Source: Methylobacterium sp. J-026
Lineage (GTDB): Bacteria; Pseudomonadota; Alphaproteobacteria; Rhizobiales; Beijerinckiaceae
NCBI RefSeq assembly: GCF_022829585.1
Contig: NZ_JAKSYC010000064.1
Coordinates: 1 to 40,472, forward strand
Reading direction: 5' to 3'
Length of the DNA: 40,472 nucleotides
The notes below the pieces were generated by a model. The model worked only from the letters and a program-made list of their open reading frames with translations. It made no database searches and was not told the DNA's origin. Of this stretch, positions 31,968 to 40,139 are shown piece by piece (positions within the stretch are counted from its first letter, which is position 1; each line of letters begins with the position of its first letter). The position numbers were made by a program, and so were the translations under genes.

Positions 31968-33875
31968 CTAACGCCGGCCGCCGGCCGCGCGCAGCGCCCG
32001 ACCGGTGGGCGTGGGCGATCCATCCTCCTCGAACAGCTCGGCCAGCTTCTCGGTCATCGCCCCGCCCAGCTCCTCGGCGTCGATGATCGTGACGGCACGG
32101 CGGTAGTAGCGCGTCACGTCGTGGCCGATGCCGATCGCCAGCAGTTCCACCGGCGAGCGGGTCTCGATCTCCTCGATCATCCAGCGCAGGTGCCGCTCCA
32201 GGTAGTTGCCGGCGTTCACCGACAGGGTCGAATCGTCCACCGGCGCGCCGTCGGAGATCACCATCAGGATCTTGCGCTGCTCCGGCCGGCCGAGCAGGCG
32301 CTTGTGCGCCCAGTCGAGGGCCTCGCCGTCGATGTTCTCCTTGAGCAGCCCCTCGCGCATCATCAGACCGAGGTTTTTTCGCGCGCGCCGCCAGGGGGCG
32401 TCGGCCGACTTGTAGACGATGTGGCGCAGGTCGTTCAGGCGGCCCGGGTTCGGCGGCTTGCCGGCGGCCAGCCACGCCTCGCGGCTCTGGCCGCCCTTCC
32501 AGGCCCGGGTGGTGAAGCCGAGAATCTCGACCTTGACGCCGCAGCGCTCCAGGGTCCGCGCCAGGATGTCAGCGCAGGTCGCCGCCACGGTGATCGGCCG
32601 GCCGCGCATCGAGCCGGAATTGTCCAGGAGCAGGGTGACGACCGTGTCGCGAAAGTTGGTGTCCTTCTCCTGCTTGAAGGAGAGCGGCTGGTAGGGATCG
32701 ATCACCACGCGGACGAGCCGCGCCGGGTCGAGCTGACCCTCCTCCAGGTCGAAATCCCAGGCGCGGTTCTGCTGGGCCAGGAGCCGGCGCTGCAACCGGT
32801 TGGCCAGGCGGCCGACCACGCCCTGCAGATGCGAGAGCTGCTTGTCGAGATAGGCGCGCAGGCGTGACAGTTCGTCGGCGTCGCAGAGTTCCTCGGCGTG
32901 GATGACCTCGTCGAACCGGGGGTTGAACACCCGGTATTCGGGCCCGCGCGCCTCGTTGCCCTGGCGCTGCGGCGGCCGCGACGCCTCGGAGGCCTCCTCG
33001 GACTCGGCGTCGTCGGATTCCTCGGGCAACTCGCCCGAGGGCGCGTCGGCCGATTCTTGGGCGCCCTCCTCGATCTCGTCGGAGGCCTCCTCGGAGGTCT
33101 CGATCTCGGCGCGCTCGCCCTGGCTCTTCTCCTCCGAATCACCCTCGCTCGGGTTCTGCTCGTCGTCCTGGGCGTCGTTCTCGTCGTCGTTGTCGTCGTC
33201 CTCGGCGTCGAACGGCGTCTCGTCCGACATGTCCAGCGAGGTGAGCAGGTCGCGGACCGAGCGGGCGAACTTGCGCTGGTCCTCGATCGAGCCGAGCAGC
33301 CCGTCGAGGTTCGGGCCGGCCTTGGCCTCGATATGCTCGCGCCAGAGCGCGACGATCTTGTCGGCCGCCTGGGGCGGCTTCTGGCCGGTCAGGCGCTCGC
33401 GCACCATCAGGGCGACCGCGTCCTCCATCGGGGCGTCGGCCCGATCCGTGATGCTCTCGTACTTGCCGCCGCGGTGGTAGCGGTCCTCCAGCATCGCCGT
33501 GATATTGCTGGCGACACCCGCCATCCGGCGCGAGCCGATCGCCTCGACCCGGGCCTGCTCCACCGCGTCGTAGACCGCCCGGGCGGCCGCGTTCTCCGGG
33601 GCGAAGCGCCGGTGCAGGGTGATGTCATGGCAGCCGAGGCGCAGAGCCATGGCGTCGGCGTTGCCGCGCAGCACCGCGACATCCTGCGCCGAGAGTTTCC
33701 GGGGGGGCTCGGGCAGGCGGGCCTTGTCGCCGGTGAGCGCGGGCCGGTCGGTGGCGTAGGTGACCTCGACCTCGGAGCGCCGGGCGATGGCGCGCAGGCA
33801 TCCGGCCACAGAGCGCTTGAGGGGCTCGGCCACGGGTTCGCGGCGCTCGCCGGGCTTGCGGTTGGAGATGGACAT
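31968..33875 (-). CDS. cobT: Aerobic cobaltochelatase subunit CobT
   Basis: A 635-residue subunit of the CobNST complex that inserts cobalt into hydrogenobyrinic acid a,c-diamide in the aerobic cobalamin pathway. The N-terminal CobT domain spans about residues 1-210, then an acidic linker (about 215-300, runs such as [11 protein letters not shown]) and a C-terminal VWA domain with the metal-site motif [13 protein letters not shown]. The ATG at 33875 is only 6 bases after the stop of a DUF29 gene, without an obvious ribosome binding site, which suggests translational coupling to it. CobS lies further upstream; cobN is not in the window. Confidence 0.96.
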   Translation of the reverse strand: MSISNRKPGERREPVAEPLKRSVAGCLRAIARRSEVEVTYATDRPALTGDKARLPEPPRKLSAQDVAVLRGNADAMALRLGCHDITLHRRFAPENAAARAVYDAVEQARVEAIGSRRMAGVASNITAMLEDRYHRGGKYESITDRADAPMEDAVALMVRERLTGQKPPQAADKIVALWREHIEAKAGPNLDGLLGSIEDQRKFARSVRDLLTSLDMSDETPFDAEDDDNDDENDAQDDEQNPSEGDSEEKSQGERAEIETSEEASDEIEEGAQESADAPSGELPEESDDAESEEASEASRPPQRQGNEARGPEYRVFNPRFDEVIHAEELCDADELSRLRAYLDKQLSHLQGVVGRLANRLQRRLLAQQNRAWDFDLEEGQLDPARLVRVVIDPYQPLSFKQEKDTNFRDTVVTLLLDNSGSMRGRPITVAATCADILARTLERCGVKVEILGFTTRAWKGGQSREAWLAAGKPPNPGRLNDLRHIVYKSADAPWRRARKNLGLMMREGLLKENIDGEALDWAHKRLLGRPEQRKILMVISDGAPVDDSTLSVNAGNYLERHLRWMIEEIETRSPVELLAIGIGHDVTRYYRRAVTIIDAEELGGAMTEKLAELFEEDGSPTPTGRALRAAGGRR

Positions 33876-33881
33876 GCGCGG

Positions 33882-34376
33882 CTACCGGTCGTCGTCGAAG
33901 TCGAAGGGGCGGTTCAGGATCTCGTCCCAGGTGTAGGGACACTCCGCGGGCAGGGATTTGGGTGCGCGTTTCATCTGCCGGGCTGCTCCGAGGCGACCGA
34001 GCCGGAACGCATTGTGGCGGATCTCATCGAGGCTCGACTTCAGGCCCGGGCTCTTCTGCAGTTGAATCAGAGCCCGCTCTCGATGTTCGGCGATGCTGAG
34101 CGCCCAGCTGTGGCTTCGTCGTTCCGGCTGATTGTCCCACGTCAGCATGTGCAGGATGATGATCTCGACCGCACTCTGGAGCCGGTAATACTCGCTCAGG
34201 CCCACGTCGCTCAGCTCCTCGGCGATGTTCTCGAGGTCGAGCACGTCCACCCGGTCGGCGCGGAGCAGCGCCACCTGCTCCTGAACCCAGGTGTAGAGGT
34301 CGTCCGCGTAGCGCGTCCGCCCCTCGGTATACGAAGCCGCTGGAGCGTCCTCGCGTGTCAGGGCCGGATGCGCCAT
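33882..34376 (-). CDS. DUF29-family protein inserted between cobS and cobT
   Basis: A 164-residue protein with the DUF29 signature: YADDLYTWVQEQVALLRA, DLENIAEELSDVG, a hydrophobic helix (AVEIIILHMLTWDNQPERRS) and CPYTWDEILNRPFDF at the end. The family is widespread in cyanobacteria and some proteobacteria, often in many copies, and has no established function. The start at ATG 34376 is chosen because GGAGGA precedes it; an in-frame ATG at 34388 lies upstream. It sits 17 bases after the cobS stop and 6 before the cobT start, all on one strand, so it is part of the transcript. CobS and cobT usually lie together without it. Confidence 0.9.
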   Translation of the reverse strand: MAHPALTREDAPAASYTEGRTRYADDLYTWVQEQVALLRADRVDVLDLENIAEELSDVGLSEYYRLQSAVEIIILHMLTWDNQPERRSHSWALSIAEHRERALIQLQKSPGLKSSLDEIRHNAFRLGRLGAARQMKRAPKSLPAECPYTWDEILNRPFDFDDDR

Positions 34377-34393
34377 CGCGTCCTCCATGTGGT

Positions 34394-35377
34394 TCAGCTC
34401 AGGGCGACGTTCACCGCGCTCTCGGGCAGCTCCTTGCCGAAGGCGCGCTGGTAGAACTCGGCCACGAGGGTCCGCTCCAGCTCGTCGCACTTGTTCAGGA
34501 ACGTCACCCGGAAGGCGAAGCCGACATCCTTGAAGATGTCGGCGTTCTCGGCCCAGGTGATCACCGTGCGCGGGCTCATGACGGTGGAGAGGTCGCCGTT
34601 CATGAACGCGTTGCGGGTCAGGTCCGCCACCCGCACCATGCGGTTGACGATGTCGCGGCCCTGGTCGCCCCGGTAATGCACCGCCTTCGACAGTACGATG
34701 TCGACCTCGCGGTCGTGCGGCAGGTAGTTCAGCGTGGTGACGATCGACCAGCGGTCCATCTGGCCCTGGTTGATCTGCTGGGTGCCGTGATAGAGGCCCG
34801 ACGTGTCGCCCAGCCCCACCGTGTTGGCGGTGGCGAACAGCCGGAAGGCCGGGTGCGGGCGGATCACGCGCTTCTGGTCGAGCAGCGTCAGCCGGCCCGA
34901 CAGTTCCAGCACGCGCTGGATCACGAACATCACGTCCGGGCGGCCGGCATCGTACTCGTCGAACACCAGGGCGACGTTGTTCTGCAGCGCCCAGGGCAGG
35001 ATCCCGTCCTGGAAGGCGGTCACCTGCTTGCCGTCCTGCAGGACGATGGCGTCCTTGCCGACGAGGTCGATGCGCGAGACGTGGCTGTCTAGGTTGATGC
35101 GGATGCAGGGCCAGTTCAGCCTGGCCGCCACCTGCTCGATATGGGTCGATTTGCCGGTGCCGTGGTAGCCGGTGACCATCACGCGCCGGTTGCGCGCGAA
35201 GCCGGCCAGGATGGCCAGCGTCGTCTCCCGATCGAAGATGTAGTCCGGATCGAGATCGGGAACGTGCTCCTCGGACTCGGCATAGGCCGGGACCTTGAGG
35301 TCGAGGTCGATGCCGAAGACCTCGCGGACGGAGACGGTGCGGTCGGGGAGCCGGGCGGGCGTGTCGTCAGAGAGCAT
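34394..35377 (-). CDS. cobS: Aerobic cobaltochelatase subunit CobS
   Basis: A 327-residue AAA+ ATPase that works with CobT and CobN in cobalt insertion. The Walker A motif is GYHGTGKST (about residues 70-78), Walker B is [10 protein letters not shown], and sensor region [11 protein letters not shown] is present. The N-terminal [19 protein letters not shown] is a strong CobS signature. The length is typical. It leads the cobS-DUF29-cobT group and has a leader of about 200 bases with a hairpin near its start. A J-domain gene lies upstream on the same strand. Confidence 0.97.
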   Translation of the reverse strand: MLSDDTPARLPDRTVSVREVFGIDLDLKVPAYAESEEHVPDLDPDYIFDRETTLAILAGFARNRRVMVTGYHGTGKSTHIEQVAARLNWPCIRINLDSHVSRIDLVGKDAIVLQDGKQVTAFQDGILPWALQNNVALVFDEYDAGRPDVMFVIQRVLELSGRLTLLDQKRVIRPHPAFRLFATANTVGLGDTSGLYHGTQQINQGQMDRWSIVTTLNYLPHDREVDIVLSKAVHYRGDQGRDIVNRMVRVADLTRNAFMNGDLSTVMSPRTVITWAENADIFKDVGFAFRVTFLNKCDELERTLVAEFYQRAFGKELPESAVNVALS

Positions 35378-35402
35378 TCGGAACCTCGTGAGGCGCGGAC
35401 GA

Positions 35403-35423
35403 CGCCACCCTGAACCGGTGGCG
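35403..35423 (-). promoter_or_regulatory. Inverted repeat in the cobS leader
   Basis: CGCCACC and GGTGGCG with a 7-base spacer lie 26-46 bases upstream of the cobS ATG. It could be an operator or a leader hairpin affecting cobS translation. The surrounding 200 bases show no B12-riboswitch layout that I could recognise. Confidence 0.35.
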
Positions 35424-35585
35424 CAACCGCGCGGAAGAACGTCGAGCCGGGCCTCCGCGGCGGGGCGGAGCCATCCTTAGACGGCGACGCGCCGAGGCGC
35501 CACCGACCGGCATGGCCTCCATATAGGGCCGCGTCGCGCGGTTTCCCCATCCTGGGGTCGAACCGGCGTGCATCCTTCGTGCCGT

Positions 35586-36215
35586 TCAGCAGAGGCCGGC
35601 GGTGCGCAGCACGTCGTGGGCGCGGATGATGTCGCGCAGCCGCTCCTCGAACGAGCGGTCGCCGCCATTCGCGTCGGGGTGGAATCGCTTCACCAGCGCC
35701 TTGTACTGCGCCTTGATGGCAGGGGCGTCCGCCCCCTCTTCGAGGCCCATCACGTCCAGGGCCCGGCGTACCGTGGCGGTGCGGCGGGGCTTTTCCGGCT
35801 CGGGCTGGCGGGCGCGGCGGCGTCCGTCGTCGACGCCCGCACCGCGCAGGATGCCGAGCGGATCGACATAGGCCCAATCCCGGGTCGGCTCCTCGGCCGG
35901 CTTGCCCTGGCCGGCCGGGTTCACCCCCATCGCCCAGGTCGGGCGATGACCGATGATCGCGTCCTTCTGATAGGCCTGCACGGCGGCGTCGTTCATGCCG
36001 TCGAAATAGTTGTAGCTGGCGTTGTAGGCGCGGACGTGGTCGATGCAGAAGCGCCAGTACTGGCCCTCCGCCTTTCGACCCTTCGGCGCGCGATGCGGGC
36101 CCGGCTGCGTGCAGCCCGGGCTCTCGCACGTCGCCTCGGCCGCGGCCGCGGCCTTCGGCTCGTCGCAGGACGGTTTGATCCGGATGCTGTCGAACAGGCG
36201 CGAGTTGAGATCCAT
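35586..36215 (-). CDS. J-domain (DnaJ-like) protein
   Basis: A 209-residue protein with a C-terminal J domain (about residues 140-207); the HPD motif is in VKRFHPDANGGDRSFEERL and would stimulate an Hsp70 ATPase. The N-terminal part has a Cys-rich patch (CESPGCTQPGPHRAPKGR, then FCIDHVRAYN) that may bind a metal, and W/Y-rich segments. The start MDLNSRLFDSIRIKPS at 36215 matches the usual form in alphaproteobacteria; earlier in-frame ATGs would add unlikely sequence. It is divergent from bolA, a conserved arrangement beside cobS/cobT. Confidence 0.93.
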   Translation of the reverse strand: MDLNSRLFDSIRIKPSCDEPKAAAAAEATCESPGCTQPGPHRAPKGRKAEGQYWRFCIDHVRAYNASYNYFDGMNDAAVQAYQKDAIIGHRPTWAMGVNPAGQGKPAEEPTRDWAYVDPLGILRGAGVDDGRRRARQPEPEKPRRTATVRRALDVMGLEEGADAPAIKAQYKALVKRFHPDANGGDRSFEERLRDIIRAHDVLRTAGLC

Positions 36216-36324
36216 GACGGGCCGATTATGAGGGGGTGGACCTGAGACACAAGGGCATCGGGCCTGATGACGCATGCGCGGGATCGGGCTTGACGGAATC
36301 TCCTGAACACGACGCGAGGGTGCG

Positions 36325-36621
36325 ATGGCTGACGGTGCGGGCGGCGGGGGAACCCTGCGGGACTGGATGGAGGCACGGCTGCGCGAGCAGCTCGCGCCGG
36401 CGCGGCTCGACGTCATCGACGAGTCGCATCTGCATGCCGGCCATTCCGGGGCACGGCCGGGGGGCGAGACCCACTACCGGCTCGACATCGTCGCGTCGGC
36501 CTTCGCGGGCAAGAGCCGCGTCGAACGGCATCGGCTGGTGAACGCGCTGATGGACGATGCGTTCAAGCGCGGCCTCCACGCCCTGGCCCTGCGCGCGCGC
36601 ACGCCGGACGAGGCTGCCTGA
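36325..36621 (+). CDS. BolA-family protein
   Basis: A 98-residue protein of the BolA/YrbA family, small class II-KH-like proteins that often work with monothiol glutaredoxins in iron-sulfur handling or affect transcription. Signatures are LDVIDESHLHAGHSG and HYRLDIVASAFAGKSRVERH, with the conserved RVERHRLVNALMDD. It is divergent from the J-domain gene. The start has a weak GCGAGG upstream. Confidence 0.93.
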   Translation: MADGAGGGGTLRDWMEARLREQLAPARLDVIDESHLHAGHSGARPGGETHYRLDIVASAFAGKSRVERHRLVNALMDDAFKRGLHALALRARTPDEAA

Positions 36622-36675
36622 ACCCGGGCGCGTCCGGCCTCGTTCCCGATGGGCACGCGGCTTTCGGGAGGAGAC

Positions 36676-36771
36676 ATGGCGATGCTGGCCCCTGCACGCA
36701 TTCCCGCGGCGCGCGGGTCCGCGCCGCCCCATCTGCGGGGTAACCGCGCCCGGAGGCCGACATGTCCCTGA
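36676..36771 (+). CDS. Possible 31-codon leader ORF overlapping arfB
   Basis: A very short open frame (MAMLAPARIPAARG, then SAPPHLRGNRARRPTCP) begins at an ATG preceded by the strong GGGAGGAG. Its TGA lies 10 bases into arfB, in another frame. It could be a translated upstream ORF that couples or limits arfB translation, or chance. It shows no similarity to anything I know. arfB has its own GGAGG (36752-36756). Confidence 0.35.
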   Translation: MAMLAPARIPAARGSAPPHLRGNRARRPTCP

Positions 36772-37193
36772 GGGTGACCCCGCGCATCGCCATCGGCGAC
36801 GACGAGATCGAGCTGTCGTTCCTGCGCGCCTCGGGGGCGGGCGGCCAGAACGTCAATAAGGTCGAGACCGCGGTCCAGCTCCGCTGGTCGATCCTCGGCT
36901 CGCCCTCCGTGGACGAGCGCGTGAAGGCGAACCTCGTGCGGCTCGCCGGGCGGCGGATGACCAAGGACGGCGTCCTCGTGCTCACCGGGCAGCGGCACCG
37001 GACGCAGGAGCGCAACCGGGCCGACATCCTGCAGCGCCTCGTCGATCTGGTGGCGGAGGCGGCCAAGCCGCCGCCCCCGATCCGCCGCCCGACGAAGCCC
37101 ACCAAGGGTTCGAAGGAACGGCGCATCGTCGCCAAGAAGAGCCGCGCCACGATCAAGCAGGGGCGGGGCAGCTACCGGGATTCCGACAACTGA
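36762..37193 (+). CDS. arfB: Alternative ribosome-rescue factor ArfB (YaeJ)
   Basis: A 143-residue peptidyl-tRNA hydrolase that releases nascent chains from ribosomes stalled on non-stop mRNA. The GGQ motif is at residues 27-29 in SGAGGQNVNKVETAV, and the basic C-terminal tail (KGSKERRIVAKKSRATIKQG) is the part that reads the empty mRNA channel. The start has GGAGG five bases upstream. A short leader-like ORF overlaps its first codons. It converges on the DUF1275 gene with 8 bases between the stops. Confidence 0.96.
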   Translation: MSLRVTPRIAIGDDEIELSFLRASGAGGQNVNKVETAVQLRWSILGSPSVDERVKANLVRLAGRRMTKDGVLVLTGQRHRTQERNRADILQRLVDLVAEAAKPPPPIRRPTKPTKGSKERRIVAKKSRATIKQGRGSYRDSDN

Positions 37194-37201
37194 GAACGTC
37201 C

Positions 37202-37996
37202 TCAGTGGATCGCGTCGATCACCGCGGCCTTCGGGTTCGCGTCCGGCGCCGGGGACGAGCCCGCCACCAGGGTGCTGCCCGGCCGGGCGATCGTCATCGC
37301 GATGGCGATCAGGGCCAGCAGCGCCGCGAGGGCGGCCGGAAACAGGAAGGCCGATTCGCCGTAGCGGATGTCGAGAAGGCCGCCGATCACCGCGCCGGTG
37401 CTGAGCCCGGCCCAGAGCGGCGCCTGGATCCAGAACGAGGGCGCCACCGTGCCGAGCAGGAGGTTGGCGCAGCCGGTGCCGAAGCGCACCACGGCGCCGG
37501 TGACGTAGGTCAGGGCCAGGGAGCGGCCGCCCTCATCCTGGAGCGTCGCGTTCTGGAGTCCCAGCGCCAGCACGATCGGATAGGCGTGCAGCGGATAGGC
37601 GAAGGTGCCCCAGGGCATCAGCAGGCCGCCGGCGAGCAGCAGCGCCTGGAGCGTCAGCAGCACCGCCAGGCGCCAGCGCCCGACCCAGGCGGCGATCAGC
37701 GTCCCCAGGAAGGCGCCGAAGCAGAACAGGCTGATGGTGCTGGCGACCCGGGTGACGTTCTCCCAGTCGCCGTTCGCCACCGCCACGCCGAAGCGCGTGG
37801 TGTTGCCCGACATGAACGACATGAACAGCTGCGAGAATTCCAGGAAGCCGATGGAATCCGCGCAGCCCGCCAGCAGGGCCAGCGCGATGGCGAAGGCGAT
37901 GCGGCTGCGCGGATCGGCGGGGAAGGACTTGTCCGCCGGCGGTTCGGGCTTGCGCTCCGACACGCCTCCTCCGGTCCGATTGCCGTACTCCGCCAT
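37202..37996 (-). CDS. DUF1275 (YoaK-type) membrane protein
   Basis: A 264-residue inner-membrane protein with about six helices. FAIALALLAGCADSIGFLEF and the following FMSFMSGNTTRFGV are the signature of DUF1275/YoaK. LGLQNATLQDEGGRSLALTYVTGAVVRF is the second conserved block, quoted here in part as ALGLQNATLQ. Function is unknown, though transport is often supposed. The start ATG 37996 has GGGGGA about 7 bases upstream. The methyltransferase gene lies 68 bases upstream on the same strand. Confidence 0.92.
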   Translation of the reverse strand: MAEYGNRTGGGVSERKPEPPADKSFPADPRSRIAFAIALALLAGCADSIGFLEFSQLFMSFMSGNTTRFGVAVANGDWENVTRVASTISLFCFGAFLGTLIAAWVGRWRLAVLLTLQALLLAGGLLMPWGTFAYPLHAYPIVLALGLQNATLQDEGGRSLALTYVTGAVVRFGTGCANLLLGTVAPSFWIQAPLWAGLSTGAVIGGLLDIRYGESAFLFPAALAALLALIAIAMTIARPGSTLVAGSSPAPDANPKAAVIDAIH

Positions 37997-38064
37997 TCTG
38001 ATCCCCCGATGCAGCGGCCGCGTCCGCCGCGACCGACTGACAATGGACGTATAGCGCAGCGGTT

Positions 38065-39012
38065 TCATGCCGCGGTGCGGCGCAACACAACGACGCGCCC
38101 CGGCACCGGCGCGCCACCCTCCCGGCGGACATCGGCGGATTGCAGGGTCAGGATCTCCAGGCCGGCCGCGGCGGCGGCCGCCGCGATATGCGAATCCGCG
38201 TGGGCGTAGCGCCCGTCCGCGCCCAGCGCAGCCCCCGCCGCGTCGTGGGACTGCACCGTGAAGGCGGCGAGGCCCCCCGGCCGCAGGACGCGGCCGATCC
38301 CCGCCAGGACGGGACCGAGGTCCGGAACGTAGATCAGCACGTCCGCGGCGAGGCAGAGATCGGCCGACCCGTCCGCCTGTCCGGCCAGGAACGCGCCGAG
38401 CTCGCCCTCGGCGAGACGGTCGTAGAGCGGCCGGCCCTGCCACGCCTTGGCCCGCGCCAGGGCCAGCATCCCGGGGGACAGATCGATGCCGGTGAGATGG
38501 TCGACCCGGTCGCGGATCGCCGCGCCCATCAGGCCGGTGCCGCAGCCGAGGTCGAGCGCTGTCGCGAACTGCGCCGGGTCCGGCGGGAGCGCGGCCCGGA
38601 CCAGTTCGGGGCCGACATAGCCCAGGCCCTCGACCAGATGGCGCTCGAAGCGCGGCGCGTAGCCGTCGAACAGCGCCCTGACATAGGCGGGGGAGAGGGC
38701 CGGCAGGCCGTCGCCGACCCCCAGGCGGACGAGCTGCGCCCGCACGCCGAGCGTGTCGTCCGGGTCGATGTCGAGGGCGCAGGCATAGGCCCGGGCCGCC
38801 GCGTCCCGCAGGTCCGGATCGCCGCGCGACACCGACAACCCCTCCCGGGCCCGGCCGAGCAGCAGCCAGGCCGGCGCGTAGCGTGGCGCGCGCTCCAGGA
38901 CCTGCCCGGCGAGGTCCGCCGCGGCTTCATGGTCGCCCTCAGCCAGGCAGGCTTCCGCGTAACGATAGCGGCGGTCGGCGAGGAGGTCGCCGGAACTGTG
39001 CTGCGAGGCCAT
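38065..39012 (-). CDS. TPR-containing class I SAM-dependent methyltransferase
   Basis: A 315-residue cytoplasmic protein. The N-terminal 90 residues are helical TPR-like repeats (RYRYAEACLAEGDHEAAADL, then RYAPAWLLLGRAREG). The C-terminal domain is a Rossmann methyltransferase with motif I LDLGCGTGLMG, GIDLSPGMLALARAK and the VLIYVPDLG acidic region. The substrate is unknown; the domain order resembles TPR-methyltransferases sometimes called class I 'putative TPR repeat methyltransferase'. The start MASQHSSGDLL at 39012 is chosen over an ATG 39 bases upstream for its fit to the repeats. It is divergent from the exonuclease gene with 68 bases between them. Confidence 0.9.
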   Translation of the reverse strand: MASQHSSGDLLADRRYRYAEACLAEGDHEAAADLAGQVLERAPRYAPAWLLLGRAREGLSVSRGDPDLRDAAARAYACALDIDPDDTLGVRAQLVRLGVGDGLPALSPAYVRALFDGYAPRFERHLVEGLGYVGPELVRAALPPDPAQFATALDLGCGTGLMGAAIRDRVDHLTGIDLSPGMLALARAKAWQGRPLYDRLAEGELGAFLAGQADGSADLCLAADVLIYVPDLGPVLAGIGRVLRPGGLAAFTVQSHDAAGAALGADGRYAHADSHIAAAAAAAGLEILTLQSADVRREGGAPVPGRVVVLRRTAA

Positions 39013-39080
39013 GCGTCTGCCGGGTCGGGGGCGCCTATATACCGGGGCCACCGGCGGATTCCACCGGCAGCACGGACCCG

Positions 39081-40139
39081 ATGCCGATACGCGCCAGCGA
39101 TCTCCTGACCCTGACCCGCGAGGGTCTCTATTGCCCGCTCGGGCGCTTCCACGTCGATCCGACCTGGCCGGTGGAGCGCGCGCTGATTACCCACGGCCAT
39201 GCCGACCACGCCCGGTCCGGCCACCGCCACGTGCTGGCGACGCCCGAGACCCTGCGGATCATGGCGGTGCGCTACGGGGCGGATTTCTGCGCGCAGCGCC
39301 AGGAGGCCCGGCTCGGGGAAGCGATCCGGATCGGCGACGTCACCGTGCGCTTCGCCCCCGCGGGCCACGTCCTCGGCTCGGCGCAGATCGCCATCGAGCA
39401 TGAGGGCGCCCGGGTGGTGGTCTCGGGCGACTACAAGCGGGCGCCGGACCCGACCTGCCTGCCCTTCGAGGTGGTGCCCTGCGACGTGTTCATCACCGAG
39501 GCGACCTTCGGCCTGCCGGTCTTCACCCATCCCGATACCCGCGGCGAGGTCCGCAAGCTCCTCGCGTCGGTGGCCCTGTTCCCGGAGCGGGCCCACATCG
39601 TCGGTGCCTACGCGCTCGGCAAGGCGCAACGGGTGATGGCGCTGCTGCGCGAGGAGGGCTGGGACCGGCCGATCCATCTGCACGGGGCAATGGAGAAGCT
39701 CACCGCCCTCTACAAGGACGAGGGCGTGCCGCTCGGCGACACGCCGAAGGTGGCGGCGGCCGAGCGCAAGGATCTGCACGGGGCGATCGTGATCTGCCCG
39801 CCCTCGTCGATCCAAGACCTGTGGTCGCGGAAATTCCCCGACCCGGTGACCTGCTTCGCCTCGGGCTGGATGCGGGTGCGCGCCCGCGCCCGTCAGAAGG
39901 GCGTCGAGCTGCCGCTGGTGATCTCCGATCACTCCGACTGGCCCGACCTGTGCCGCACCATCCGCGACACCGGCGCCGGGGAGGTCTGGGTGACGCACGG
40001 CCAGGAGGACGCCCTGGTCCATTGGTGCGGGACGCAGGGGATCGCGGCGCGGCCGCTGCATCTCCTGGGGTATGGCGACGACGGCGAGGCCGAGCCCGGC
40101 CCCGCGGAGACCGGTCCCGAGCCGGAGGTGGCCGCGTGA
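39081..40139 (+). CDS. Ligase-associated DNA exonuclease (metallo-beta-lactamase fold)
   Basis: A 352-residue nuclease of the metallo-beta-lactamase/beta-CASP type that is normally encoded with an ATP-dependent DNA ligase and a large helicase in a repair operon. The metal motif THGHADHARSGH supplies His38, His40, Asp42 and His43. APAGHVLGSAQI and VSGDYKRAPDPTCLPFE follow, and FASGWMRVRARA and ISDHSDWPDL occur late. The start at ATG 39081 fits the usual N-terminus (RASDLLTLTREGLYCP). Its TGA overlaps the GTG of the ligase gene, so the two are translationally coupled. Confidence 0.94.
   Translation: MPIRASDLLTLTREGLYCPLGRFHVDPTWPVERALITHGHADHARSGHRHVLATPETLRIMAVRYGADFCAQRQEARLGEAIRIGDVTVRFAPAGHVLGSAQIAIEHEGARVVVSGDYKRAPDPTCLPFEVVPCDVFITEATFGLPVFTHPDTRGEVRKLLASVALFPERAHIVGAYALGKAQRVMALLREEGWDRPIHLHGAMEKLTALYKDEGVPLGDTPKVAAAERKDLHGAIVICPPSSIQDLWSRKFPDPVTCFASGWMRVRARARQKGVELPLVISDHSDWPDLCRTIRDTGAGEVWVTHGQEDALVHWCGTQGIAARPLHLLGYGDDGEAEPGPAETGPEPEVAA

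Noticed and set aside
35540..35575. A tRNA T-loop-like GGTTCGACC on the minus strand
   Set aside because: The flanking bases do not pair as a T stem, and no acceptor, D or anticodon arm could be placed around it.
39036..39041. TATATA between the methyltransferase and exonuclease genes as a -10 box
   Set aside because: No plausible -35 box lies at the right distance on either strand; left out as a promoter call.
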